Made by a program: the position numbers and the translations under genes. The notes under the pieces were generated by a model that did no database searches, was not told the DNA's origin, and saw only the letters and a list, made by a program, of their open reading frames with translations. A stretch of DNA of 5,829 nt from Hyphomicrobiales bacterium (GTDB lineage: Bacteria; Pseudomonadota; Alphaproteobacteria; Rhizobiales; Xanthobacteraceae), in NCBI GenBank assembly GCA_026400425.1, contig JAPLPC010000041.1, forward strand, positions 1 to 5,829. The letters are read 5' to 3'. Within the stretch, counting starts at the first letter, position 1. Every line of letters starts with the position of its first letter. Below are positions 1-5,829 of the stretch, piece after piece.

Positions 1-339
1 CTCGGCAATGCCTGGGTCGACAAATCGGCCGCTGGCAAAAACAGTTTTAATGCGGATTTTCTCGATCTGATCTCGCGCTATGCCTGGGGCGAGATCTGGA
101 CGCGGCCGCATTTTGACGATCGCACGCGGCGCGTGCTGGTGATCGGCACCATGGTGGCGCTCGGCCAATGGGACGAGTTTCGGCTGCATGTGCGCGCCGC
201 CCTCGCCGAAGGCGGTTTCACGACGGACGACATCAAGGAAATCCTGCTGCAGCAGGCGATCTATTGCGGCGTGCCGGCGGCCAATCACGCCACCAAGGAA
301 GCCGGCGCGGTGATCAAGGAACTCGGCCTGCAGATCTAG
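1..339 (+). CDS. pcaC: 4-carboxymuconolactone decarboxylase, C-terminal part (5' end outside window)
   Basis: This cytoplasmic enzyme of the protocatechuate branch of the beta-ketoadipate pathway decarboxylates 4-carboxymuconolactone to 3-oxoadipate enol-lactone. The frame is open from base 1 and ends with TAG at 337-339, giving 112 visible residues. The family is usually about 125-135 residues, so only some 15-25 N-terminal residues are missing. Family-typical stretches are RYAWGEIWTRPHFDDRTRR (26-44), EFRLHVRAAL (59-68) and EILLQQAIYCGVPAANHA (80-97). These match the small all-helical carboxymuconolactone decarboxylase fold, and the two conserved histidines (H63, H96) fall in the last two motifs. 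An internal ATG at 151 is not the start, because the conserved RYAWGE block lies upstream of it. The next gene converges on it with an 8-bp gap. Other pca genes, if present, would lie to the left. Carboxymuconolactone decarboxylase-like peroxidases (AhpD type) are less likely, since no CxxC pair is visible. Confidence 0.93.
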   Translation, partial: LGNAWVDKSAAGKNSFNADFLDLISRYAWGEIWTRPHFDDRTRRVLVIGTMVALGQWDEFRLHVRAALAEGGFTTDDIKEILLQQAIYCGVPAANHATKEAGAVIKELGLQI

Positions 340-356
340 GCGGCCTATCAGGCCGC
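340..356. terminator. Hairpin between convergent genes, possible bidirectional terminator
   Basis: A perfect inverted repeat has arms GCGGCC (340-345) and GGCCGC (351-356) and a 5-base loop TATCA. It starts one base after the pcaC stop codon and contains the stop codon of the minus-strand membrane-protein gene (348-350) in its loop and arm. The position suits transcription termination from both sides. There is no T-run on either strand, however, so a classical intrinsic terminator is not demonstrated. Confidence 0.4.
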
Positions 357-959
357 GTCGGTCTTCTGCAGCAACCGCGGCTGGCCGGGATCCTGGTCCG
401 ACCACACCTGCTCCTGCGCCGCCGCACGACGCATCGGCGGCTCGATGGCCATCAGCACGGCCACGCCGAGGATCAGCAGCAGTTCGGTGATGTGCAGCCG
501 CATGGCAGCGATCTCGCCGACCTGCCAGGCCATCACCATGCCTGCAAAGGACAGCGCCCCGCCGATGGCGAGCGCCATCGCCAGCGCCTCGTCGCAGCCG
601 CCGCTCTTGCGGATTTTCGGCTGCGTGATGAAGACGAGGAACACGGCGAAGAAAGCGACGACGGTGAGTTTGACCAATGCGAGCAGCCATGCGTAACGCA
701 CGGTGCCGAAGCTCGACAGTTGCAGATGATCGCTCAGGAACAGCGCCAGCGAGATGTTCGGACGCTCGTAGAAGCCCTGGATGGGCGACACCATGATGCG
801 GAACGCAAAGATGGTCCAGGTCGGGATGAAATAGCAGGCCAACAGCGCGCCGGTGAAGGTGCTGATCCGCCAGCTCTGGATCGTGCCTTTGGCAGACCAG
901 TTGTCCTGGGAAATCGCCGCGTGGGAATTGCCGTGCTCTGCCATGCCGTCGCCGTCCAT
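348..959 (-). CDS. Small four-helix membrane protein of unknown function
   Basis: I do not recognise a named family. With the start at 959 the product is 203 residues. A polar N-terminus of about 30 residues precedes four hydrophobic segments at roughly 35-57, 89-111, 125-146 and 156-174. A polar, proline-containing C-terminal tail of about 25 residues follows. No signal peptide cleavage motif, catalytic motif or metal-binding cluster is evident. The loop after helix 1 (FYERPNISLALFLSDH) and the segment WQVGEIAAMRLHITELL before helix 4 look like the most conserved-type stretches. Start choice: the frame opens with ATG at 980, but nothing resembling a Shine-Dalgarno site precedes it. ATG at 959 has GAG/GAAG-like purines 3-10 bases upstream and is preferred. 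ATG at 944 is also possible. The helices and codon bias support a real gene. It converges on pcaC and diverges from the liv operon, which gives no firm hint of function. Confidence 0.72.
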   Translation of the reverse strand: MDGDGMAEHGNSHAAISQDNWSAKGTIQSWRISTFTGALLACYFIPTWTIFAFRIMVSPIQGFYERPNISLALFLSDHLQLSSFGTVRYAWLLALVKLTVVAFFAVFLVFITQPKIRKSGGCDEALAMALAIGGALSFAGMVMAWQVGEIAAMRLHITELLLILGVAVLMAIEPPMRRAAAQEQVWSDQDPGQPRLLQKTDAA

Positions 960-1266
960 CGCTTCACTCGCGACTCGCATGCGAGCCGATATGGTTGACG
1001 AAGAGCTAACGCCGAGCCCGCCGAAGCGACAACGTAAACCATTTGGTAACCTTAATCTCCGTTTTCGGGGGAGAAACCGGCCGCTCGCCTGATTTCAGCT
1101 TGCCAAGCAGGAAACCTGTCTCTCCTCGGCCGCTCCGGAGCCGACGCGGTTCCTTCCCGGGTCCACCGTCCGCAACGCCGGGCGAGAGAGTAAAATGGGA
1201 CGATCGAATAGATGCGCTGCAGCAAAAAACAGCACGGATAGCTCAACTTAGCCGCAGGCGTCCCTG

Positions 1267-1296
1267 TTGCTGTTCCCGCAAAAGCACTGTTAGAAA
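1267..1296 (+). promoter_or_regulatory. Weak candidate sigma-70-type promoter for livHMGF
   Basis: TTGCTG at 1267-1272 (three of six matches to the -35 consensus) is followed after 18 bases by TAGAAA at 1291-1296 (four of six matches to the -10 consensus). It would start transcription about 70 bases before livH. The match is poor and chance occurrence is easy. It is noted mainly because the -10-like element falls inside the perfect dyad 1285-1307, as expected for a repressed promoter. Confidence 0.22.
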
Positions 1297-1307
1297 ATGC
1301 AACAGTG
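1285..1307. promoter_or_regulatory. Perfect 7-bp dyad upstream of livH, candidate operator
   Basis: CACTGTT (1285-1291) and AACAGTG (1301-1307) are exact reverse complements separated by 9 bases (AGAAAATGC). Their centres are 16 bases apart, about one and a half helical turns. The spacer is AT-rich and there is no T-run, so a regulator-binding site is a more natural reading than a terminator. It lies 69 bases before the livH start and is the most symmetrical element in the intergenic region. The regulator is not identifiable from this window. An RNA hairpin in the leader is an alternative. Confidence 0.42.
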
Positions 1308-1376
1308 ATTACGAGATTCCGGCTGTCGGGATTTCAGCATTGCGCCACGCGAACACGGCAGCACGATACGGGGTCT

Positions 1377-2294
1377 ATGGATTATCTCGCCCAGCAACTG
1401 ATCAACGGTCTCGTGCTCGGCTCCATCTACGGGCTGATCGCCATCGGCTACACGATGGTCTACGGCATTGTCGGCATGATCAATTTCGCCCATGGCGACA
1501 TCTTCATGATCGGCGGTTTCATCGCGCTGATCACCTTCCTGATCCTGGTCTCGATCGGCCTCACCGCCATTCCGCTGATCCTGCTGCTGGTTCTGCTGGT
1601 CTCGATGGCCTTGACGGCGCTTTATGGCTGGACCATCGAGCGAATCGCCTACCGGCCGCTGCGGCACTCGTTCCGGCTGGCGCCGATGCTGTCGGCGATC
1701 GGCATGTCCTTCGTGCTGACGAATTTCTCCCAGGTGGCGCAAGGTGCCCGCGTCAAACCGGTGCCTCCGATCATTACCGGCGGCTATACGCTGCATGAGA
1801 GCGCCGACGGCTTCGCCGTGCGCATCTCCAATATCCAGATCATTGTGGTGATCACCACCGTGGTGTTGCTGGCACTCTTCACTTACCTCGTGGCACGCAC
1901 CCGCCTCGGTCGCGACATGCGCGCCTGCGAGCAGGACCAGAAGATGGCCTCGCTGCTCGGCGTCGATGTTGATCGCACCATCTCGATGACCTTCGTGATC
2001 GGCGCCGCCCTCGCCGCCGTCGCCGGCATGATGTACCTTTTGTATTACGGCCTGGTCGACTTCTTCATGGGCTTCGTCGCCGGTATCAAGGCGTTCACCG
2101 CGGCGGTACTCGGCGGCATCGGCTCGCTGCCCGGCGCGATGCTCGGCGGGCTGCTGATCGGCCTGATCGAGACGCTGTGGTCGGCCTATTTTTCCACCGA
2201 GTACAAGGACGTCGCCGCCTTCTCGATCCTGATCGTGGTGCTGATCTTCATGCCGACCGGCCTGCTCGGCCGCCCCGAAGTCGAAAAAGTCTGA
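1377..2294 (+). CDS. livH: Branched-chain amino acid type ABC transporter, permease LivH
   Basis: Inner-membrane permease of 305 residues, the normal family length. It should pair with LivM to form the translocation path. Family hallmarks are NGLVLGSIYGLIAIGYTMVYG (10-30) and INFAHGDIFMIGG (35-47). The cytoplasmic coupling loop TRLGRDMRACEQDQKMASLL (175-194) is the contact for the ATPases. GIKAFTAAVLGGIGSLPGA (236-254) and the C-terminal MPTGLLGRPE (292-301) complete the set. Hydrophobic helices fill most of the sequence, including 48-83, 153-172, 204-223 and 281-298. The ATG at 1377 is chosen because LivH proteins begin almost directly with the first helix. The frame is open to a GTG at 1305, but the added residues are unlike the family and overlap the dyad. 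The site upstream is only a short GGGG at 1370-1373. It is the first gene of the operon, 7 bp before livM. The substrate is not determined, because no binding protein is nearby. Confidence 0.95.
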   Translation: MDYLAQQLINGLVLGSIYGLIAIGYTMVYGIVGMINFAHGDIFMIGGFIALITFLILVSIGLTAIPLILLLVLLVSMALTALYGWTIERIAYRPLRHSFRLAPMLSAIGMSFVLTNFSQVAQGARVKPVPPIITGGYTLHESADGFAVRISNIQIIVVITTVVLLALFTYLVARTRLGRDMRACEQDQKMASLLGVDVDRTISMTFVIGAALAAVAGMMYLLYYGLVDFFMGFVAGIKAFTAAVLGGIGSLPGAMLGGLLIGLIETLWSAYFSTEYKDVAAFSILIVVLIFMPTGLLGRPEVEKV

Positions 2295-2301
2295 CGGGAT
2301 C

Positions 2302-3627
2302 ATGGTGGCAGCGGCATCGACATCCAGCAAACCCACCCGCGGCGTCGACGCCGCCTTCATCGTCAAGAAGGCCGTGATCTCTGCGCTCGTCGCACTGGTG
2401 CTGTTCTCGCTGATGATCGGCGTGCGTACCGAAGCGGGTTCCGACGGACAGCTCACTTACTGGACCCGGTTCGGCGATCTCGCCGCCATGGTCGCCACCG
2501 TGTTCGTCGGCAGCATCGTGATCGAATTGCTGCGCCACTGGTGGGGGCCGGTGGAAACCGTGCGCGTGGTGCCGCCCTCGGCAACCAAGGCGCTGTCGTT
2601 CGCTGGACGCGCCCTGGTGCCGGTGCTGCTGATCTTCACCTTTTTGGTGCCGGTGATCTTCTACAACGAGCGCTACATTCTCGATCTCGGCATTCTCGTG
2701 CTGACTTATGTGATGCTCGGCTGGGGCCTCAATATCGTGGTCGGCCTCGCCGGCCTGCTCGATCTCGGCTATGTCGCCTTCTATGCGGTCGGCGCCTATT
2801 CCTACGCGCTGCTGGCGACCACGTTCGGCTGGTCGTTCTGGATGTGCCTGCCACTGGCCGGCATCCTCGCGGCGTTCTTCGGCATCCTGCTCGGCTTCCC
2901 CGTGCTGCGGCTGCGCGGCGACTATCTTGCCATCGTCACGCTGGCGTTCGGCGAAATCATCCGCCTGGTGCTGCTGAACTGGCAATCGCTGACCGGCGGC
3001 CCCAACGGCGTCTCCGGCATTCCGCGCCCGACCATGTTCGGCATCCCGCTGACGCCCGGCGATGATGGCCTGGCCGCCCTGCTCGGCATCGAATTCTCGC
3101 CGACCCACCGCATCGTCTTCCTGTTCTATCTGATCTTCGGCCTCGCCTTGATCACCAACTGGGCGACCATCCGGCTGCGCCGCCTGCCGATCGGCCGCGC
3201 CTGGGAAGCGCTGCGCGAGGACGAGGTCGCCTGCCGCGCGCTCGGCATCAACACCACCACGACCAAGCTCACCGCCTTCGCCATCGGTGCCATGTTCGGC
3301 GGCTTTGCCGGCGCGTGCTTCGTGACACGGCAGGGATTCATCAGCCCGGAGAGCTTCACCTTTCACGAGTCGGCGCTGGTGCTGGCCATCGTGGTGCTCG
3401 GCGGCATGGGCTCGCAACTCGGCGTCGCCCTGGCCGCGCTGGCGCTGATCGGCGGTTTCGAGCTGTTTCGCGGGCTCGAACAATTCCGCATGCTGGTATT
3501 CGGCATGGCCATGGTGCTGCTGATGATCTGGCGCCCGCGCGGCCTGATCGGGCATCGCGCGCCCACCGTGTTTCTCGAACGCAATCAGGCGATCTCCTCC
3601 GACCTCGTCAAGGAGGGCGCGGGATGA
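2302..3627 (+). CDS. livM: Branched-chain amino acid type ABC transporter, permease LivM
   Basis: Second inner-membrane permease, 441 residues, close to the long LivM form. The N-terminal extra region (about 20-120) has hydrophobic segments near 22-40, 58-78 and 103-120. It corresponds to the LivM/LivH N-terminal domain (DUF3382) seen in E. coli-type LivM. The permease core follows, with GLNIVVGLAGLLDLGYVAF (142-160), LRGDYLAIVTLAFGEIIRL (204-222) and GPNGVSGIPRP (233-243). Next come the coupling loop GRAWEALREDEVACRALGIN (298-317), SPESFTFHESALVLAIV (348-364) and LGGMGSQLG (366-374). The start is 7 bp after the livH stop. The purines GGGA at 2296-2299 are only two bases before ATG 2302, and the adjacent GTG at 2305 would be better spaced, so the true start could be one codon later. 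The stop codon overlaps the livG start (ATGA, 3624-3627), implying translational coupling. Confidence 0.95.
   Translation: MVAAASTSSKPTRGVDAAFIVKKAVISALVALVLFSLMIGVRTEAGSDGQLTYWTRFGDLAAMVATVFVGSIVIELLRHWWGPVETVRVVPPSATKALSFAGRALVPVLLIFTFLVPVIFYNERYILDLGILVLTYVMLGWGLNIVVGLAGLLDLGYVAFYAVGAYSYALLATTFGWSFWMCLPLAGILAAFFGILLGFPVLRLRGDYLAIVTLAFGEIIRLVLLNWQSLTGGPNGVSGIPRPTMFGIPLTPGDDGLAALLGIEFSPTHRIVFLFYLIFGLALITNWATIRLRRLPIGRAWEALREDEVACRALGINTTTTKLTAFAIGAMFGGFAGACFVTRQGFISPESFTFHESALVLAIVVLGGMGSQLGVALAALALIGGFELFRGLEQFRMLVFGMAMVLLMIWRPRGLIGHRAPTVFLERNQAISSDLVKEGAG
3610..3616 (+). promoter_or_regulatory. Strong ribosome binding site of livG inside the livM 3' end
   Basis: AAGGAGG is a full-length match to the anti-Shine-Dalgarno sequence. 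It lies 7 bases before ATG 3624, within the last codons of livM. It fixes the livG start and is much stronger than the sites before livH, livM and livF, which suggests that livG translation does not depend only on coupling to livM. Confidence 0.85.
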
Positions 3628-4451
3628 CCGATATCATTCTCAGCGTCGAGAACTTGACCATGCGGTTCGGCGGCATCGTCGCCGTCAACGATCTGTCCTT
3701 CACCGCCGAGCGCGGCAAGATCAGCGCGCTGATCGGCCCCAACGGTGCCGGCAAGACCACGGTCTTCAATTGCATCACCGGCTTCTACAAGCCGACATCG
3801 GGCACCATTCGGCTGCGTCATACCGAGCAGGAATGGCAGCTCGAGCGTCTGAACGATTTTCGCATCGCGAAAGTCGCCAAGGTGGCACGCACGTTCCAGA
3901 ACATCCGGCTGTTTCCCGGCATGACCGCGCTGGAAAATCTGATGGTGGCGCAGCACAATGCGCTGATGCGTGCCTCCGGCTATACGTTTCTCGGCCTGTT
4001 CGGCGTGCCGTCCTATCGCGCCGCAGAAAAAGCCGCGATCGATCTGGCGCGCGACTGGTTGGACCGCATCGGCCTGCTTGCGCGCGCCGACGATGCCGCC
4101 GGCAACCTGCCTTACGGCGATCAGCGTCGGCTCGAGATCGCGCGCGCAATGTGCACGCTGCCGGCGCTGCTGTGTCTCGACGAACCCGCCGCCGGCCTCA
4201 ATGCGCGCGAGAGCGGCGAGCTCAACGAGTTGCTGCTGCGCATCCGCGCCGACTACGGCACGTCGATCCTGCTGATCGAGCACGACATGTCTGTTGTGAT
4301 GGAGGTTTCCGACCACATCACCGTGCTCGACTACGGCGTCAAGATCGCCGAGGGCACGCCGCGGCAGATCCGCGACGACCCCAAGGTCATCGCCGCCTAT
4401 CTCGGCGCCGACGAGGACGAAGCCATCGCGGTGATGGAGGGCGAGACGTGA
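3624..4451 (+). CDS. livG: Branched-chain amino acid type ABC transporter, ATPase LivG
   Basis: Cytoplasmic ATP-binding subunit of 275 residues that should pair with LivF to drive LivH/LivM. Visible motifs, in order, are Walker A GPNGAGKT (38-45), Q-loop FQNIRLFPGMTALENLMVAQ (91-110, Q92), and signature LPYGDQRRLEIARAM (162-176). Walker B follows as ALLCLDEP (181-188, catalytic E187), then D-loop AAGLN (189-193) and switch histidine H220 in LLIEHDMSVVM. The stretch 111-145 between Q-loop and signature is the longer helical insert typical of LivG. The signature is the LivG form (L-x-YG-[ED]-Q) rather than canonical LSGGQ. The C-terminal tail (262-275) is acidic and slightly longer than in short LivG forms. 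The start at 3624 overlaps the livM stop by 4 bp and has an excellent ribosome binding site. It is followed by an unusually long 169-bp gap before livF. Confidence 0.96.
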   Translation: MTDIILSVENLTMRFGGIVAVNDLSFTAERGKISALIGPNGAGKTTVFNCITGFYKPTSGTIRLRHTEQEWQLERLNDFRIAKVAKVARTFQNIRLFPGMTALENLMVAQHNALMRASGYTFLGLFGVPSYRAAEKAAIDLARDWLDRIGLLARADDAAGNLPYGDQRRLEIARAMCTLPALLCLDEPAAGLNARESGELNELLLRIRADYGTSILLIEHDMSVVMEVSDHITVLDYGVKIAEGTPRQIRDDPKVIAAYLGADEDEAIAVMEGET

Positions 4452-4485
4452 GCGCCGTCGCGCACGCCCTCGCTCCGCCCTCTCC

Positions 4486-4577
4486 CCGTCATTGCGAGGA
4501 GCGAAGCGACGCGGCAATCCAGAAAGCCACAAGCAAAGACTGGATTGCTTCGTCGCAAAGGCTCCTCGCAATGACGG
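4486..4577. repeat. 92-bp palindromic repeat element between livG and livF
   Basis: A long imperfect inverted repeat sits in the operon spacer. Outer arms of 17 bases pair perfectly (4486-4502 with 4561-4577, beginning CCGTCATTGCGAGG). A 3x4 internal loop follows, then 6 pairs (4506-4511 with 4551-4556), a 2x2 mismatch, and 9 pairs (GCAATCCAG, 4514-4522, with 4540-4548). The apical loop is 17 bases (4523-4539). In all, 32 base pairs can form. Translated frames give HCEERSDAAIQ and RLLAMT, strings I recognise from dispersed palindromic repeats that are common in alphaproteobacterial genomes. It is therefore most likely a copy of a multi-copy, non-coding mobile palindrome rather than a site made for this operon. 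It will be transcribed with the operon and should fold into a stable RNA hairpin. Confidence 0.88.
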
Positions 4578-4597
4578 CGGAGAGTTCGGCACCCGCC

Positions 4598-4620
4598 ATG
4601 GCGACCATGGGGGGGGCCGC

Positions 4621-4624
<4 letters not shown>
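4598..4624 (+). other. Possible 8-codon upstream reading frame overlapping the livF start
   Basis: ATG at 4598 opens a short frame (MATMGGAA) whose TGA stop at 4622-4624 overlaps the livF start codon in an ATGA arrangement. It includes a second in-frame ATG at 4607; the two lie in a duplicated CCATGG-CGA-CCATGG (4596-4610). A purine run GGAGAG (4579-4584) lies 13 bases before it, a little far for efficient initiation. If translated, it could couple ribosomes onto livF. Nothing proves translation. Confidence 0.25.
4609..4616 (+). promoter_or_regulatory. Run of eight G acting as the likely livF ribosome binding site
   Basis: The only purine-rich stretch at a suitable distance before ATG 4621 is an uninterrupted G8 run ending 4 bases upstream. 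Five consecutive G can pair with the CCUCC of 16S rRNA using one G-U pair. A homopolymer of this length can vary in length by slippage, which would change spacing rather than the livF frame. Confidence 0.4.
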
Positions 4625-5373
<749 letters not shown>

Positions 5374-5389
5374 GTTCCGCGCTCGCCTG

Positions 5390-5416
5390 AACGCAAGAAG
5401 GCGGTCAGCTTGCGTT
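5390..5416 (+). terminator. Candidate terminator hairpin after livF
   Basis: AACGCAAG (5390-5397) and CTTGCGTT (5409-5416) form a perfect 8-bp stem with an 11-base loop. The stem starts 17 bases after the livF stop, and the descending arm ends in TTT (5415-5417). The T-run is short, the stem only half G/C and the loop large, so an intrinsic terminator is plausible but not strong. Its place between livF and the next gene supports the reading. Confidence 0.42.
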
Positions 5417-5465
5417 TGCCCTCGCATTTCCGGATAAGTTGCCGGTCCCTCTGGCAGCGAGCATC

Positions 5466-5829
5466 ATGCGCTTCAGTTTCATCCACGCCGCCGACTTGCA
5501 TATCGACAGTCCGCTGGCCGGATTGAGGTTGAAGGACGCGGCAGTCGCCGCGCGTTTCGCCAGCGCTGGCCGGCGCGCCGTGGATGCACTGATCGATGAG
5601 ACCATTGCCAGGAAGGCGGCATTCCTGATCATCGCCGGCGACGTGTTCGATGGCAGCTGGAAGGACGTCACCACCGGATTGTTCTTCGTCAGTGCGATCG
5701 GCCGGCTGCACCGCGAGGGTATTCCCACTTACATCGTCAAAGGCAATCACGATGCCGAAAGCGTGGTGTCGCGCGACCTGCCCTATCCCGAATCGGTGCA
5801 GGTATTTCCCGCCAACAAGGCGATGAGCA
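5466..5829 (+). CDS. SbcD/Mre11-type DNA repair metallophosphoesterase, N-terminal part (3' end outside window)
   Basis: The frame from ATG 5466 runs off the right edge with 121 complete codons visible. The calcineurin-like metallophosphoesterase motifs are in order: DLH (D10, H12) in FIHAADLHIDSPL, GDVFD (58-62), and GNHD (93-96). These residues bind the two metal ions in Mre11/SbcD nucleases. The opening MRFSFIHAADLHIDSPLAGL is typical of the YhaO/SbcD-like exonuclease group, which processes DNA ends and is usually encoded with a large AAA/SMC-like ATPase partner. That partner would be expected downstream, outside this window. The start is set by the conserved N-terminus; GAG at 5459-5461 is the only Shine-Dalgarno-like element. 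A TTG at 5439 in frame is less likely. It is unrelated in function to the liv operon and separated from it by 92 bp and a candidate terminator. The visible part alone does not separate SbcD proper from YhaO-like proteins. Confidence 0.88.
   Translation, partial: MRFSFIHAADLHIDSPLAGLRLKDAAVAARFASAGRRAVDALIDETIARKAAFLIIAGDVFDGSWKDVTTGLFFVSAIGRLHREGIPTYIVKGNHDAESVVSRDLPYPESVQVFPANKAMS

Larger units (their letters stand above)
960..1376. other. Divergent intergenic region upstream of livH and the membrane-protein gene
   Basis: About 400 bp lies between two divergently read genes and carries no convincing coding sequence. Short open frames here have atypical composition and no homologous motifs. 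Visible structure includes an AT-richer patch around 1031-1068 with two small dyads, ACCA-TT-TGGT (1038-1047) and GGTAACC (1045-1051). There is also an imperfect hairpin at 1059-1080 (seven of eight pairs, one mismatch) and an 11-base near-palindrome GCTTGCCAAGC at 1098-1108. A run of six A lies at 1224-1229. The strongest element, a perfect dyad at 1285-1307, is listed separately. Promoters for both flanking genes should be here. No site with a good match to -35/-10 consensus stands out for the minus-strand gene. Confidence 0.6.

Noticed and set aside
168..998. Plus-strand open frame opposite the membrane-protein gene
   Set aside because: It overlaps pcaC out of frame and is the Arg/His/Gly-rich reverse of the hydrophobic minus-strand gene.
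1059..1108. Small hairpins in the intergenic region considered as a riboswitch
   Set aside because: The stems are short, one has a mismatch, and no known riboswitch core is recognisable. They also lie far from livH and on the wrong side for an obvious expression platform.
1305..1376. GTG-initiated N-terminal extension of LivH
   Set aside because: The 24 extra residues are unlike LivH family starts, begin inside the perfect dyad and have no ribosome binding site. ATG 1377 gives the usual family start.
1043..1798. Plus-strand open frame crossing the intergenic region into livH
   Set aside because: It is Arg/Pro-rich without motifs, and inside livH it is in a different frame from the conserved permease sequence.
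1290..2456. Long minus-strand open frame opposite livH
   Set aside because: It is rich in His, Arg, Asp, Glu and Gln with no hydrophobic core, the usual mirror image of a GC-rich membrane-protein gene. It also runs over the start of livM and across the upstream dyad.
2248..3555. Long minus-strand open frame opposite livM
   Set aside because: It has the same low-complexity charged composition and no recognisable domain, while the plus strand encodes an intact LivM with all family motifs.
4486..4577. Palindrome considered as an intrinsic terminator, small RNA gene or CRISPR-like repeat
   Set aside because: There is no T-run after the stem, livF lies directly downstream in the same operon, and there is a single palindrome with no repeat-spacer periodicity. 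A dispersed palindromic element explains it better.

Overview
The window is GC-rich with strong G/C third-position bias and reads as alphaproteobacterial chromosome, most likely Nitrobacteraceae (the Bradyrhizobium / Rhodopseudomonas / Afipia group). This assignment is an inference. It rests on the protein style, the liv-type transporter next to a protocatechuate-pathway gene, and a palindromic repeat whose reading frames give the familiar HCEERSDAAIQ and RLLAMT strings. There is no sign of a phage, plasmid, CRISPR array, RNA gene or insertion sequence.

Layout from left to right. Positions 1-339 (+) hold the 3' part of pcaC, 4-carboxymuconolactone decarboxylase. Positions 348-959 (-) hold a convergent gene for a small four-helix membrane protein of unknown function. 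A perfect 6-bp hairpin sits across the 8-bp gap between these two genes. About 400 bp of non-coding DNA follows, carrying the divergent upstream regions and a perfect 7-bp dyad about 70 bp before the next operon. Positions 1377-5373 (+) are a tightly packed branched-chain amino acid type ABC transporter operon in the order livH, livM, livG, livF. The first three genes are spaced by 7 bp or overlap by 4 bp. The last two are separated by 169 bp that contains a 92-bp palindromic repeat. A perfect 8-bp stem just after livF may end the operon. From 5466 to the right edge (+) lies the 5' end of an SbcD/Mre11-type metallophosphoesterase gene.

LivH and LivM should form the membrane channel, and LivG and LivF the paired cytoplasmic ATPases. 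The periplasmic substrate-binding protein that would complete the importer is not encoded here, so the substrate cannot be read from the window. Liv-type importers in this group carry branched-chain amino acids, but also aromatic acids, amides and urea, and the nearby pcaC makes an aromatic substrate worth considering.

I see no wholly new system. The points most worth a second look are the palindromic element between livG and livF, the candidate operator upstream of livH, and the asymmetric ATP sites predicted for the LivG/LivF pair.
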